NCBI GenBank assembly: GCA_043228905.1
Contig: JBHGNT010000001.1
Span: 10,602,001-10,666,000 of the forward strand
Direction: 5' to 3'
DNA length: 64,000 bases
DNA from: Azolla caroliniana
Taxonomy: Eukaryota; Polypodiophyta
The notes beneath the pieces were generated by a model. It was given only the letters and a program-made list of their open reading frames with translations. It made no database searches and had not been told where the DNA came from. Positions 23,822 to 35,758 of this stretch are shown here, one piece after another (positions within the stretch are counted from its first letter, which is position 1; each line of letters starts with the position of its first letter). The position numbers and the translations under genes were made by a program.

Positions 23822-24410
23822 TGTTGGGAATCGACGCTTCGATTCAACCTTCACCACTCGGCCACAACCGAGGAAGCGCGAATCAATGCAACAGAAAATC
23901 GGAAACACAGAGAAAGACACGAATACACAGGGATTAACGTGGAAAACCCTAGACGGGAAAAACCACGGGAGTGCAAGGCTCCAACTATCACTATACGCTG
24001 GGAAATATACAATGGCGAGCTGCAAGGCGACGACCTTGAGCTCGCTATCCTCGCCACAGGCGGCGGTATTACACAGAGGCGTCGACCTCTTCCTTTCCTC
24101 TCTCTCACGGCTGCTCTCACTTCGCTCCCTCTAGATGAAAACAGAAAAATGAGCAACAACGTTAAAACTGTTTGCCCTAAGTCATATTTATACACATATG
24201 ACTTTCGGGCTATTTACAACTATAGCCTCAAGGGCCCTTGGCAAACATATTCACAAATATGTCCCCGCATCCGGATCTCTCTCCGGGTACATTCGTCATC
24301 CGGCTCCGAAGCCGGGATCTTCATCATCCGGTTCCGAAACCGCAACCGGGCTTGTCGTCATTCATCTCCGACATCCGACCATCCCATCCGAAGGGACCGA
24401 AATCCCAACA
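23822..24410 (-). repeat. 5' LTR of the Copia element
   Basis: 589 bp, same length as its partner. TATA region at 24185-24192 (TATTTATA on +). It ends at TCCCAACA directly before the TSD. Confidence 0.97.

Positions 24411-24414
<4 letters not shown>

Positions 24415-24472
<58 letters not shown>
24415..24472. repeat. (AG)n microsatellite
   Basis: About 28 uninterrupted AG units abutting the right TSD of the Copia element. The left flank ends ...TTCGAATGTAA, so the element landed just before the repeat. Confidence 0.95.
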
Positions 24473-24475
<3 letters not shown>

Positions 24476-24640
24476 GAGTCGAGACACAATTGAGGGGGTA
24501 ACGTCAATATATTTCTCTTTCTTCATGCCCCACGAGTGGGGATTTATATAGTAAAAGATCTAATCATTACAAAAAGTTGAATGGATGTAGGTACACCTAC
24601 TTACCCCATGTAACACTCACACATTCACATTTCATATTAC
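24473..24640. other. short unassigned segment in the split LINE
   Basis: Includes GCCCCACGAGTGGGG (an inverted repeat) and TTTATATAG. It may be the edge of a further small insertion in the LINE. Confidence 0.35.
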
Positions 24641-25141
24641 ACCTTACACACCACCTTCCACATTGCATCTATACGGGTAACATTTCCATCCCAATTCCGT
24701 TGGATCCCAAGTCAAGATCTTTAGGCATGTATCCTCCAAGATCCAAAATTTAGAAGATGCATCGTTTTTGCATATGTCTAGGTCTACTTCCCATTGGTTT
24801 TTAGATCTAGTAAGAACTCTAATTGGCATCCATTCCTGAAATTCTACCATTTTAGTGGAGCTCTCAACATCTGCATTAACTCGTTTAATGAAACACCACG
24901 ATTCTTCTTATTTAATCCTCAGAAACAAAAAACATATGAGAACTTCAAATAACACCACTAATCCTAAGAATCATAAAGAGAACTTAGAAGAGTCTTGCAT
25001 AAAAAAGTAAATGATGGGTGAATAATTATAGAGTTCTTGCATAAAAAAGAAAATGATAAGCTAATAATTATAGAGTTCTTGATACATTCTCTTGAATATG
25101 AGAGTACTTTCACATAGTTTTAAGTAAAATGTCACAATACT

Positions 25142-28100
25142 CATTCTGGTCCCCAGCTCAAGGTGAGCATGGTAGGAAAGGGGGTGTCTGTACATCTATA
25201 AGGAAGTCTTCAGATGTTGTTGTGGTGGGTCATGACACCATAGTGGAGGGACGTGCCATCTATGTGACTATTAGATGGGCCCAAAATGTAATTGGCATAA
25301 TAAATGTGTATGCACCCAATTCGTCAACGAACCGGGCCCTTTTTTGGAGGCAATTGGCCAATGGTTTGCCAGTGGCAGATGCATGGATCCTTGTTGGGGA
25401 TTTTAACATGACTTTGTACAAAGAGGACAAGGTGGGGGGTATGCCAATGGTGGTACAAGGGGCTGAGCTTGTTGCGTGGGATTTGCTGATGGGTAGAATG
25501 GGGGTGAAAGATGCCTGGCATGTAATAAAAAAACCTCGAAATTCGCTAAGTTTTTTGAGAGCAGGTTGCAGTATGCATGGTTTTTGCATGTCACGCATAG
25601 ACAGAATATACATCAATCTGGCACTAGAAAAATTTGGAACCAATGTTGAAATCATTGCAGGGTCAGCCTACTCTGATCATATGCCGGTTAAGATAACGCT
25701 AGAAACGCAGAGGAGGCCACCAAGGGACTACAATGTGAGGATCAACAAAAAACTTTTTGAGGATGTGGAGGTGAGTAGAAACATAAGGCGTATATGGGAA
25801 AGCAATTCGGTTGGATGTGGCGCACTTGATAAACTTCGAGGGAAGATTATCGAAACGTCAACTTATCTCCATAAGGCGACGAAAAGTAGAATTACGAGGT
25901 CTAAGGAGGAAGAAATGTGTTTAAGGAGATCAATAGCGGCTGCCCAAAGGCTACTACAGAAAGATCCCCGTTGCCAATGGTCTAGGGCAAGCCTCGAGGC
26001 TGCCAGAGAAACGTTGCAATGTTTGATTGCATCTAGAAATACGATGTTATTTAGGAGTTCGGCTGTATGGTGGAGCAAAAATGGGGATAAGGTGAATAAA
26101 CAATTTTTTAGGCATAAACAACCTAGAACAAACTATAGCTACAATCTGAAACTGGTTAAGGAAGATGGCTCTATCTCGGAGGATATTTCAGACATCTTGG
26201 AGGCGGTCACCTCACACTATCATGAGTTGCTTTCGGATAGTTACAATAGCCCCGAACAACCTGCTATGATAGAATATGTGCTTGAGGGAATGCAACATAA
26301 AATTTCAGATGCGGCACAAGCTAATTTGGTGAGGCCTCTCTTGGAGGAGGAGGTGGCTGATGCTTTGGCAAGTATTTGTAGAACGTCCTGCCCAGGCTCC
26401 GATGGGTTATCAAGAGATTTTTTCGAAAATTTTTGGGATGTAATCAAGGCAGATTTGGTTGATGGGCTAAAGGAGGCATGGGATGTTGGGTACTTACCTG
26501 AGCAATTTCAAGAGGGAATGATATTTCTAATTCCTAAGGTAGAAGGTGTAACAACTGATGCAAGGCAATGGAGACCAATCACGTTGCTAAACACAATATA
26601 TAAGATATTTGCTAATATACTAGCCAAGAGGGTAAAACCCTACCTGCAGGAACTAATCCATGTTGGACAAACAGGGTTCATGGAAAACAGATGCATAATT
26701 GATAATGTGCTGACATTTTGGGAGGCGATTGCCTTGGCAAAGAAAACCAATCAGCACATTGCGTGTCTCATGCTTGACTCTGAGAAGGCATATGACAGAG
26801 TTCAATGGCCTTTTTTAGATAAAGTCATGGAAAGGTTGGGTCTACCTTTAAAATGGCGATCAGCTGCACTAGCCCTTTACAAAGGAAGTTCGAGTAGGGT
26901 GTTAGTGACAGGGCATCGTGGCCCATCAATTCCATTACGTAGGTCTGTTAGACAGGGGTGCCCGTTGGCCCCCTATCTTTTTTTATTTATTACAAAAGCA
27001 TTCTCTTTCTTTTTGAACAGATCGGATGCAGGAATAAGAGGTTTAGCTATCCCACATGCGAGTAAGGAGTTGCTGGACTCTGAGTATGCAGACGACACTA
27101 TGCTTTACTTGTAAGGGAATGATGCTAATTTACAGAAGGTGGAAGGACGGATTGAGTGGTTTTGCAATGCATCAGGGGGGAAAATTAACTGGAACAAAAG
27201 TAGAGGATTCTAGGTAAGTTCAAACCCACGATCGTTATGGTGTCCCAACGTTGATTTTCAATGGGTCCCCAATGGCATGGCTGTTAAGTATTTGGGCTTT
27301 TTGGTGGGAGTTGAGACACCAAAAAATCAGTAGCTTGAGCAGGTCAAAGACAAAATTAGAAAAAAGCTTCGGTTGTGGGCATTAGTAAAGCTCTCCCTTG
27401 CTGGTAGGGTTGTGGTGGTGAACCATATTTTGCTGGTCACCATGTGGCATTCAGTGGCATGTTGGATGTTAGACAAAGCTTGCATAAAAAATATTAAGGC
27501 AATGGTGAGAGGCTTCTTGTGGTCGGGTAGAGACAATGAAAAGGCATCAACTAAAGTGGCGTGGGGTTGTTTAGTTAAGACAAAGAATGAGGGAGGACTT
27601 GGACTGGTGGATCCGGTTCACCAAAGTAAGGCTCTACTTGGTAAGCTTTTAGTGCGAAGTTTGCAACCCGGACCAGAATTGTGGAAGGTGCTCCTTAGGA
27701 ATAGAGTTTACCTTTGGTGTCCCAAGAATGGTGGTCCTTGGCAGGCAAATACATGGTGGTTGTTCAACCCAGCTCTAAAGTTGAAAGAACCGGCTAGCAT
27801 GGAGGATAGAGTGGTTCACTCCATAATGAAGGCATGGTCAAGTTTAAGAGAAGGGTTAGTCTTAATGCAACCGAAAACACTGGATAAACAACTACGAAAA
27901 CTGTTGTTTTGGAACCCTAGGATTAGAAGTGAAGATGGTAAGATGCTTGGACAACAAAAGTACTTGCCTTGGGGGAAGATGCTAGGGTACAAGATTCAGT
28001 CGGTACACGATTGGGAGGTTTTCAGCATGAAGAGGCGGACGGGTCAGACTGTTAATTGTAGGATTACTGGAAGACTAACGAAGGTAACCCAACTGATAGA

Positions 28101-29259
28101 TGGGGTTGTTGATGGATTGGATAAGTTGCCAGTGGAAGAGATAGTTTGGTCGGGCTAGTTTGTAGGTGAGGGTGATGCACAACTTATCCGTGGTAGGTGC
28201 TCAACTAGCGAGGATCGTTTGTGGGGTAACGGAAGTTCTTTGACAGATGATGGTAGGTGGATGGCAGTGCGGGTGGCAGTGTTGGAGGGTAAGTGGTGGC
28301 AATTGAACCCAGACCCTAAGACACTGGATCATGAGTGTAAAATATGGCTTTACGATAATAAACCCTTATATGATTTGGAGTGGGACCCATTGGAGGTTTG
28401 GTGGCAGACACCAGGAACAAAAAACTTGAAAAAGTTTTTTGAATACAATACCAAGCTAGGAAGATGAATCGTTGGCTCCAAAACCGTGGATGTTGGAATG
28501 ATTCGCAACAGTTGGAAGGATAAAGGCATTTCAGATGACGATTTGAAGTCGTTTTGGAGGAGACTATGGGCATTGGATATGCCAAAAAAAATTAAGGCTT
28601 GGTGGTGGCTTCTTAGCCACAAGGCGATACCTGTAGGCGAGTGGTTGAGCTCCTGTGGTGATGAGGCTAGTTGTAAGTTATGTGGACAAGATGTGGAATC
28701 AATCTCTCACTGTTTTTGGAATTGTACAGAGGCGATTAGCATTTGGAGTAGAAGCCTTCAAATCGTGGCAGCCTGTGGTGTGAAAGGGAACGTTTTGTGG
28801 GGCTCAATACAAGGGTTGTCCTTAAAAGGGGAAAGTTGGGGTGAACGGTTAAACCCACAAGGACATGGATTTATAGTGCAAGGCGGTGGCGTGTTCCAAT
28901 GTGATGGGGTGAGACCAGGCACAAATTCTAAAATTTTTGAGGAGATTTGGCTTATGGTGGCATGTTTGACGGCTTGTCATATCTGGATCAGGCGTTGTAA
29001 GGTTGTTTTTCAGCAGCAAAAGATCTCATGCGGGGAGATGATGTTAAATATCTGGTTTGATCTTGTGGCTTGGTTGCGCGGTCGGTATGATTCGATTCAA
29101 GGGGATTCAGAAGAAGCAGAATGGGCAAGGTCAAAATTCTTGCTGAAATGGAGTAGCTCTCCCATGCTAGTCAAATCTTCATCCAGGCCTAAGTGGAATT
29201 ACCAAGCACCTAGGTGGCTGTTTCCACCGATGGTTCCCAATATTGTACATGGGTTGTAA
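25142..29259 (+). pseudogene. LINE endonuclease-reverse transcriptase ORF with nonsense mutations
   Basis: The first open part (to 27114) has an APE-type endonuclease (VYAPNSSTNRALFW, LVGDFNMTL, SRIDRIYIN, SDHMPVK) and RT: GMIFLIPKVEG, WRPITLLNTIYKIFANILAK, LMLDSEKAYDRV, RQGCPLAPYLFLF and YADDTMLYL. A TAA follows immediately (27112-27114), where the sister LINE has CAG. Coding continues through further stops (including TAG at about 27211, 27331 and 28156 and TGA at about 28465) to a Cys2-His-Cys tail (CKLCGQDVESISHCFWNC) and the C-terminus KWNYQAPRWLFPPMVPN, with stop at 29257-29259. It lacks an ORF1 and the endonuclease start. Not functional as read. Confidence 0.92.
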
Positions 29260-29497
29260 TTATGTATGTATAGCTGACACAAACGTGCGTTAGGGAGTTG
29301 TAGAGTCGGGTAAAATAGGGTTTAATTCAATTTTGCTTGAGTTAAGGATCGGTTGAGTTTTTTTTGCTGTTTTTGGTTGATAGTTTTGGAGTTGTTTCTC
29401 CAAGTTGTATATGTTGATCCCATTGTGGATTTGGATAAACTTTGTTGTATTCTATTTGCTAACTAATGCGAAGTAGTGGTTTTTTGGAAAAAAAAAA
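25142..29497 (+). mobile_element. 5'-truncated LINE with 16-bp TSD and poly-A
   Basis: The flanks AAAATGTCACAATACT occur at 25126-25141 and 29494-29509 (up to four A's shared with the poly-A tail), a typical target-primed-insertion duplication. The element starts within the endonuclease domain and ends GCTAACTAATGCGAAGTAGT, T-run, poly-A (29488-29497). Its 3' UTR runs from 29260. Four other remnants in this window (4956, 17.3-24.9 kb, 41-51.8 kb and possibly others) share its coding or tail sequence. Confidence 0.95.
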
Positions 29498-29509
29498 TGT
29501 CACAATACT

Positions 29510-30719
29510 ATACTCAAACAAGAGAAGGGTTTAAGCAAACCATCTCTATACGATTTTGTTAGTTTGCTATGTGAAGTAATGAGTAGATCAATAATAAGTA
29601 TGATCAGTAGGTACATTCCACGTATAGATTGATTGAAACAAACAAAAGTAAGTTCATATGTGGATAGTTAGTTGCTTGCATGACATGTGGCTAGTTTGTA
29701 AAAGGATTGTTTTGAGTAAAATACTTCAGTCATTATGTCGAAAGTTAAAAATATGTTCTTAATCATTATGCTTGTATTACTCTTAAACAAAAAGAACACT
29801 CAAATTATTAATTTTACATTTCACAATGTGTTGTCTAATATTAAGACATTTTCATAATATACATTGGGTGTGTCTAGCTAAATTCTTCATTAGTTGGAAT
29901 ATGTACAAGTTCATTAATATTTTATTCCTATTCTTAAATGGTACACTTAACTTTTCAAGGTATGAGCATTGAGAACTTTGTAGTCAAAATGTAAACATTA
30001 CTCACATCTTCATCAATAATATAAATGAATAATAATAAGGTCATTCGATAAACTTCCAAGAGAAAATTCATCTGAACATTGGAATTGATATCAAAACTAT
30101 CACAATCCTTGTGATTGTTATCGTACAAATATACGTTTCAATGATTGTTTGGGTGGTTACCAATAGCATTAAAGAAGCAATTGAAAGTATTTGATGTTGG
30201 AGTCTACTTACAAATCGCACTTGAGTGACAATAAATATAGACTCCATTGATAAAGGCCAAAAATCCATACTCAACTTGTAAAAAGATGGGGTTTTTTTAA
30301 CCCAGTGTTGTTGAGACTATTGGAGCTACACGAATGTTCAATAATTTTCTAGTTAATTATGTTGCAATTTTCTTTGTAATAATGGACTATTTTGTATATT
30401 GGCTTGGGCCGCTTTATGTTAATACCAATGGATGATATTTTTATGGGTAAAAATATAGACTTGACATACATTAACATTGGCTAGAGATTAAGAGGGAAAT
30501 CAAAACTCAAATCATAATATAAGATTAATGTTATGTTTCAATTTTCAGCGTTGCTTCCTGTTAATATAAGTAAGTTCCATATGACCTCACAAGTAAACCC
30601 TATATTTCCATTATTTACAATTAGGAAATGCAAGCCTTAGGATTGTGGAGTGTTGTTTTGTACAACAAATGGTTATTACACAATATATCAAACTAAAACT
30701 GTGATCAAAATCATATCCA
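29510..30719. other. AT-rich DNA, nothing recognised
   Basis: Only background-length ORFs. No repeat or motif noticed. Confidence 0.5.
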
Positions 30720-30770
30720 TCACTTGAGACTTGAACCCATAGTTGTAAAGCACAAGCTTTACCAGTGTTT
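30720..30770 (-). mobile_element. tRNA-like (SINE-type) motif
   Basis: On the minus strand, ACACTGGTAAAGC (A-box-like) is followed by GGGTTCAAGTC (B-box, 30738-30728). A-box to B-box spacing fits Pol III, but no tRNA fold is evident. Confidence 0.45.
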
Positions 30771-30839
30771 GTACATAATATCTTGCCAAATAGATGTGTG
30801 TTTGTTTCTAGCTTGAAAGTTTGTGGTGATACTCGAGAC

Positions 30840-32480
30840 ATCAATCAATGTAGTGTAATACATGCTGAGATTGTGAAGAAAGGGTTACATATTGAGACCC
30901 TCATTGCCAATACCTTAGTGGGTATGTAGGCCAAATGTGGGTTCCTCCAAATAGCATAGGAATTTTTGATGTTTCTGTGAAAGATGCAATTTCATGCAAT
31001 ATAGTGACTATAGAACATTTGGAACATGGATATAGTGAGAGAGACAACACTCTCCTTTTTTTGAACAATGCATGCCAAATATGGAGAGTTTGTAAAATGT
31101 CAAAAAGTGCTTAAATAGGTTCCTATTTGAACTATAGTCTCTTGGATTGCACTTATTGGTGAGTATGCTAAATAAGGTCAAGGCCACAAAGTTGGACCGT
31201 TTTTAACAGATTCAAAATGATGGCATTGCCCTAGATACTATCACATATATTTTGTTTCCTTGCAAAAGCACAAGAGGATATGTAGAGAATAACCAAGATA
31301 GGAATTGAGTTTTGTGAAGAAACTCTTAAATTTGTTGAGCATCTGCAAATGGAGGGGTTTATTCCTGGTGTTGTCAATCATCTAAGCAGCTTGAGAGTTA
31401 GCTCAAAGATGGTAATTGGGATGAAGGTCAAGAATTACATTTGGAGATTGCTAAAGATGGGTACGAAAGAGATCTATTTCTTGGTAATGCTTTGATAGAC
31501 ATGTATGCAAAAGGTGGCTCTCTTACTCTACTACGGGATGTAGTCGAGGATCTACCAAGTCAAGATGTGACATTGTGGAATACCCTTATTAATGGATATG
31601 CTAAATATGGGCCAACTGAAGACGCCCTATGTTTGTTAGTTGTTAGAACAAATGGAAATAATGGTATTCCCTCTTGGAGCAATGACCTATATAAGTGTCC
31701 TAAATGCTTGTGGGACTCTTTGATTGATATGTACATCAAATGTGGCTTGATAATGGAAGGTGATTGCATCTGGATATATTGACTATGGGCTCGAAAAGCA
31801 AGTGTTTTATGGCCTCGAACAAATGCAATTTCTTCTCCCAACTTTGCTTGATTTGTTTGTTTCTTGAAAGCTTGTTTTAGCTTAGAGTCTCTAACAAGAG
31901 GAGGGGAATTACATGGTGATAATGCAAAAGAAGGATTTGAAAAATATCATTTTGTTGGTACAGTAAATGTGAACCAATAATTGAAGCCCGAGAGTTTTTT
32001 GATGGATTATTGTTGGTTGGAGATGTGTGTGGTACAATGGACTGCCATGTTATTGGGCTATACTAAGCATGATAAGAATGAGGATGCTATACAACTTTAT
32101 CTTCAAATGCTTGTGCAAGGCCTCTTACCTAATATGATGACATTTTTTGGTATGTTGAAAGCATATGGCAACATGGGAGATATATAGAAAGGGAACAACT
32201 TCCAGGTTCAAATGTCCTCGTAAAACATGGAGGTCACACAAACAAGTGCCTTATTGAGAAGTATGCTTGAAGATTAACAAATCTTTGCCATAAGACAAGC
32301 AAGAAGTCTTTTTGAATGGGCTAGTTTAATTTCCAGATATGCCCGAACGGAGAAACTGTGCATAAAACATTTAGCACAATTATGGTTTCAAATATCGTCT
32401 CATGGAATGCACTAAAAAGAGGTTATAGAGACTATGGATATGCCGACGAGGGGTTGTATTAGTTTTGAACAGATGCAACA
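30840..32480 (+). pseudogene. pentatricopeptide-repeat (PPR) pseudogene
   Basis: PPR signatures recur with stops and frame changes. About 30850-30945: VIHAEIVKKGLHIETLIANT then AKCGF. About 31120-31240: IVSWIALIGEYAK and NDGIALDTITYI. At 31441-31620: EIAKDGYERDLFLGNALIDM then YAKGGSL, and VTLWNTLINGYAKYGPTEDA. At 32030-32187: VVQWTAMLLGYTKHDKNEDA then LQMLVQGLLPNMMTFFGML. About 32385-32475: SWNAL and FEQMQHN. An intact member would be an RNA-binding organelle protein (RNA editing or processing). No E or DYW domain is seen. At least ten breaks make it dead. Confidence 0.8.
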
Positions 32481-32489
32481 CAATATATG

Positions 32490-34149
32490 TATATACTTTT
32501 CCTTTAATTTTAATACCAATGGAGGATATTTTTTATGGAAAAAAAAAGAACAAAATGATTCCTTTGCAAACTTGAATGTGATTATTGAGCAATCAACTCC
32601 ATTTAATTTTGACTTTGATTCGTAAAGAACATGAAATGTCTAAATTTCCTACTACTTAAACTAGGAAATACATATACTTTTAGAATAAAAACACTACATC
32701 TAATATATATCATATTGCCTCGATGGGGCAATGTTAACATGATAGTTTTGATATTGACCTTAATATGATGAGTATTTACGTCTTAATAGATGGAGTTACA
32801 AGTTTTATTTGTCGTGTGAGAAAAATAACTTTGTGGCTCAACTTTATGATGGTGTCATCCACGATGATTCCGATAGTGCCTTATATTTTGTGCATGTGCA
32901 AAAGAAACGGTAAAGAAATCAGAGCATGTAAAAGGGGCAAAAATGTAATGAATTTTGCATGCAATCAACCAAGTTGCAAACATTTGCCAGAAAAAAGAGA
33001 TTCCAACGCAATCAACTAAGTTGTAAACATTTATGTTATAGAGGATGCACATTTTTGCTACCCAAGAGCTTTCATTGAATTGATGTAAAATTTTGCGGCC
33101 ATAGACATCATCACTATGGTGTAAAACAACAATACCACGACCACATAATGTTATTGGGGATCATGCATTAAATGGTAAAACCAAGCCATTCTTGAATCTT
33201 CACACATACACACTTTGTATTCATTCACGACCCTCCTTATCTAGTTAAACAAGTTGGCATTCTTTACACCTCTTGAATGAAGATCCTTACCTAGTCAACT
33301 AATCAATCGATTAATCAATGCGTAAAGAAATAACCAAAAAATTATAAGTTTCCTTTTTTTAGGTTCAATAATTTTTAACTTCATGTAGAAACTTCCATGG
33401 AGGAATCTGAAGTAAAAATATTAAGCATGCTATATACCTATTATGACAATAATACAAAGTATGCTTGGCAATTACTAGCAAGAGTTCATTCCATTGGATT
33501 CTTATATTTTGAAACATACAAGGCAACTTAAAAGAGTAGTGAGGTCACACTTCTATCTATGGGATTCACATTCATATTTAAAGGATATGTCACATGCAAA
33601 CATAGAAATGCCAAGTTTATGTAATACATGTTTAGCCTCTTGTGCATGCTTCGTAAAGAGTTCAACTCTTCAAATATAAAAAGTAATGCTTGGAGAGAAA
33701 ATGACCGTACTTGAGGATAAATACATTTGACCCAACAAGTTAGCCTTTGACACACATCATGGATAGCAAAGGCATTACTCTTTTATATCAACTAGAGCAT
33801 ATTGTCTCACACCACTAGCTTTGGCATTGATAGAGATTGCGAAAATGTCAACATTTTGATGTTGAGATTCAAATAAGATGGCCTTTGGATTAATATACAC
33901 AATCTTCTTACATCTTCAAATATGCACAGTATATTGGGGAGAAAAACAAAGTTCTTTCATTCTACATAAAAGATGGAGACACAAAGAGAGAGAGAGAGAG
34001 AGAGAGAGGCATTCCACAATGGCATCTAGTGAAATAAGAAATATTTATGGAGTAATAGAGAGGTGAGAAAATTGGATATCAAACCCAAGATGTAGTGTTA
34101 GTAATGTAAACAACTTACCACTAGGGTAAGCTTATTACAATAAAAAAGT

Positions 34150-34188
<39 letters not shown>

Positions 34189-35758
34189 CTCATTACAAAA
34201 GAGAGAGAAACCATGACCATTTCTATAGATTGTTCATATGTTGCAAACACATTTATGATTCTAAAGCATCTAAATTCCCCCATATATAGTGTCTTCCTTA
34301 ACAACACATCTCCCTTAAAAACAGTAAGGGTGTATCACTACTTCTATATGCTTATGGACCACTTCAAAAATATATCCCTATTGTAAATTTACATGGCATT
34401 GAAAATGGCCACAAGTAGTGATGTTGAGGTGGGAATGATTGTTTGGAACAAATGAACCATAAGCCCTATCGTCTAAGGTTGAAAAATTGGACCAAAAAAT
34501 GACAAGATGAGTAATGCCAAAGTCACAAGGACAAAGAATGTGTCTTGTGATGAGCAGACTCCAACAAAGATGTTTGAAACATCAAACATGGGATTTTGCA
34601 TAAACAAGAACATTGAATGGAAACTTTGAAACATCAAACATGAAAATTTGCATAATCAAGAGCATTGAATGGAAAGCTATGCAATATTGAAGTGTCAACA
34701 TCTTAATGGGTGCAAAAACATGTGAGTTGGAAGGTATAATAGTGTATATTGAACCATGTCAATGCATGTGGATGCATGTTTACTAGGATCCAAATTCATG
34801 CCAACCCAGAACCCACTAAATCTTTCCATGCCACGTAGTTGATCTTTGCACATATTGTGATATTTTCTTCAATATTCTAACAAAACATGTTATGTCCTTT
34901 GGTAAGTACATATAATATAATGTGGCCAACAAAATTGTATAGCATGTGAAAACGACATGTTTTTATGGATAAGTATCATGGCTCATTGTCCATATGAGTT
35001 GAAGGAAAGAGTCACTCAAGCTAGTTCAAATGGATTTGAGACATAATAGGTGTCTTACAAGTAGCGAGTTGTGAATGATTTGTTGAAGACAAATGTATTA
35101 TATTGCGAAATGATGGAGGAATGAGTAAACTCAAGTGTCTTGTGAGCATTTATACCCTTGCATATACATACATAAAAGCAATTGAAGTCACTAATGAAGA
35201 TGTGGATGTGTTACATGATCCGTTTCATTCCTCCTATTACATTATGCATGCAATATTATATTGTTTTTTTCCCATCAGAATCATACGAATGCGTACATCC
35301 ACCAATCTTTCGTATCTGGAATGAAAAGAAGTTCTATCTGAACTTTGATTTCTTCACCAAATTGAATTGATACATTCCAAAAGTTTGTGAGACTCCCCCA
35401 ACCCCCCTCTCAATAAGAAGGTTTCTTTCTAACCCAAGCAATTATTGGATTGCCAGGTGGGTTTGACAATTATTTCATGTAGATGGAGAGAATAATAAAT
35501 AAACGAACAAAAAGGGTTTTAATATGTGATTGTGATATTTGGGCCATTGTTGAATATCCATAAACAATAAAAGTTTTAACATATTATTATAATATTGTCA
35601 GAGAATCATAGTGCACATTTTGATTATTCAAAATAGGTGACAACCTTAAACTAAGAACTATATCTATCTCTATGTATGTTAATAAAAGCTCACTTCTATT
35701 AGTGTGCATTGTGAAGTTTGAACTATTTTGCTTTATAATTTGATCCAAGAGATAAAAA
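32490..35758. other. AT-rich intergenic DNA upstream of the pectin methylesterase gene
   Basis: No gene recognised. Contains two AG microsatellites (33985-34008 and 34152-34186), each followed by ordinary AT-rich sequence. The pectin methylesterase promoter should lie at its right end; I see no clear TATA box. Confidence 0.5.
33985..34186. repeat. two nearby (AG)n microsatellites
   Basis: (AG)12 at 33985-34008 and about (AG)17 at 34152-34186, 143 bp apart. Confidence 0.9.

Larger units (their letters stand above)
18249..24410 (-). mobile_element. complete Copia LTR retrotransposon, TSD TGTAA
   Basis: 6162 bp with 589-bp LTRs at 18249-18837 and 23822-24410 (TGTTGGGA ... TCCCAACA), which differ at only about three positions, and perfect 5-bp TSDs TGTAA at 18244-18248 and 24411-24415. 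Read on the minus strand it has, in order, 5' LTR, PBS, gag, protease, integrase, RT, RNase H, PPT and 3' LTR, the Ty1/Copia order. The near-identical LTRs mean a recent insertion. It is nonetheless broken by an 865-bp insertion in gag and an in-frame TAG in RT. It lies inside an older LINE. Confidence 0.97.
17300..24870 (-). mobile_element. LINE remnant split by a Copia insertion
   Basis: Same family as the LINE at 25142-29497. The upstream piece (about 24850-24650) encodes ICKNDASSKFWILEDTC and LTWDPTELGWK, matching KIWLYDNKPLYDLEWDPLEV of the other copy. The downstream piece (about 18215-17380) encodes TPKGNIQFF, WIKEGLDYDFLKQYWKQL, a Cys2-His-Cys tail (CRLCSSRLESLEHCLWEC) and a C-terminal KWCYTTPKWLFPHWQPN. 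Both contain stops. The Copia element and some extra sequence (including an AG repeat) sit between them. RT and endonuclease are not seen. Confidence 0.65.
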
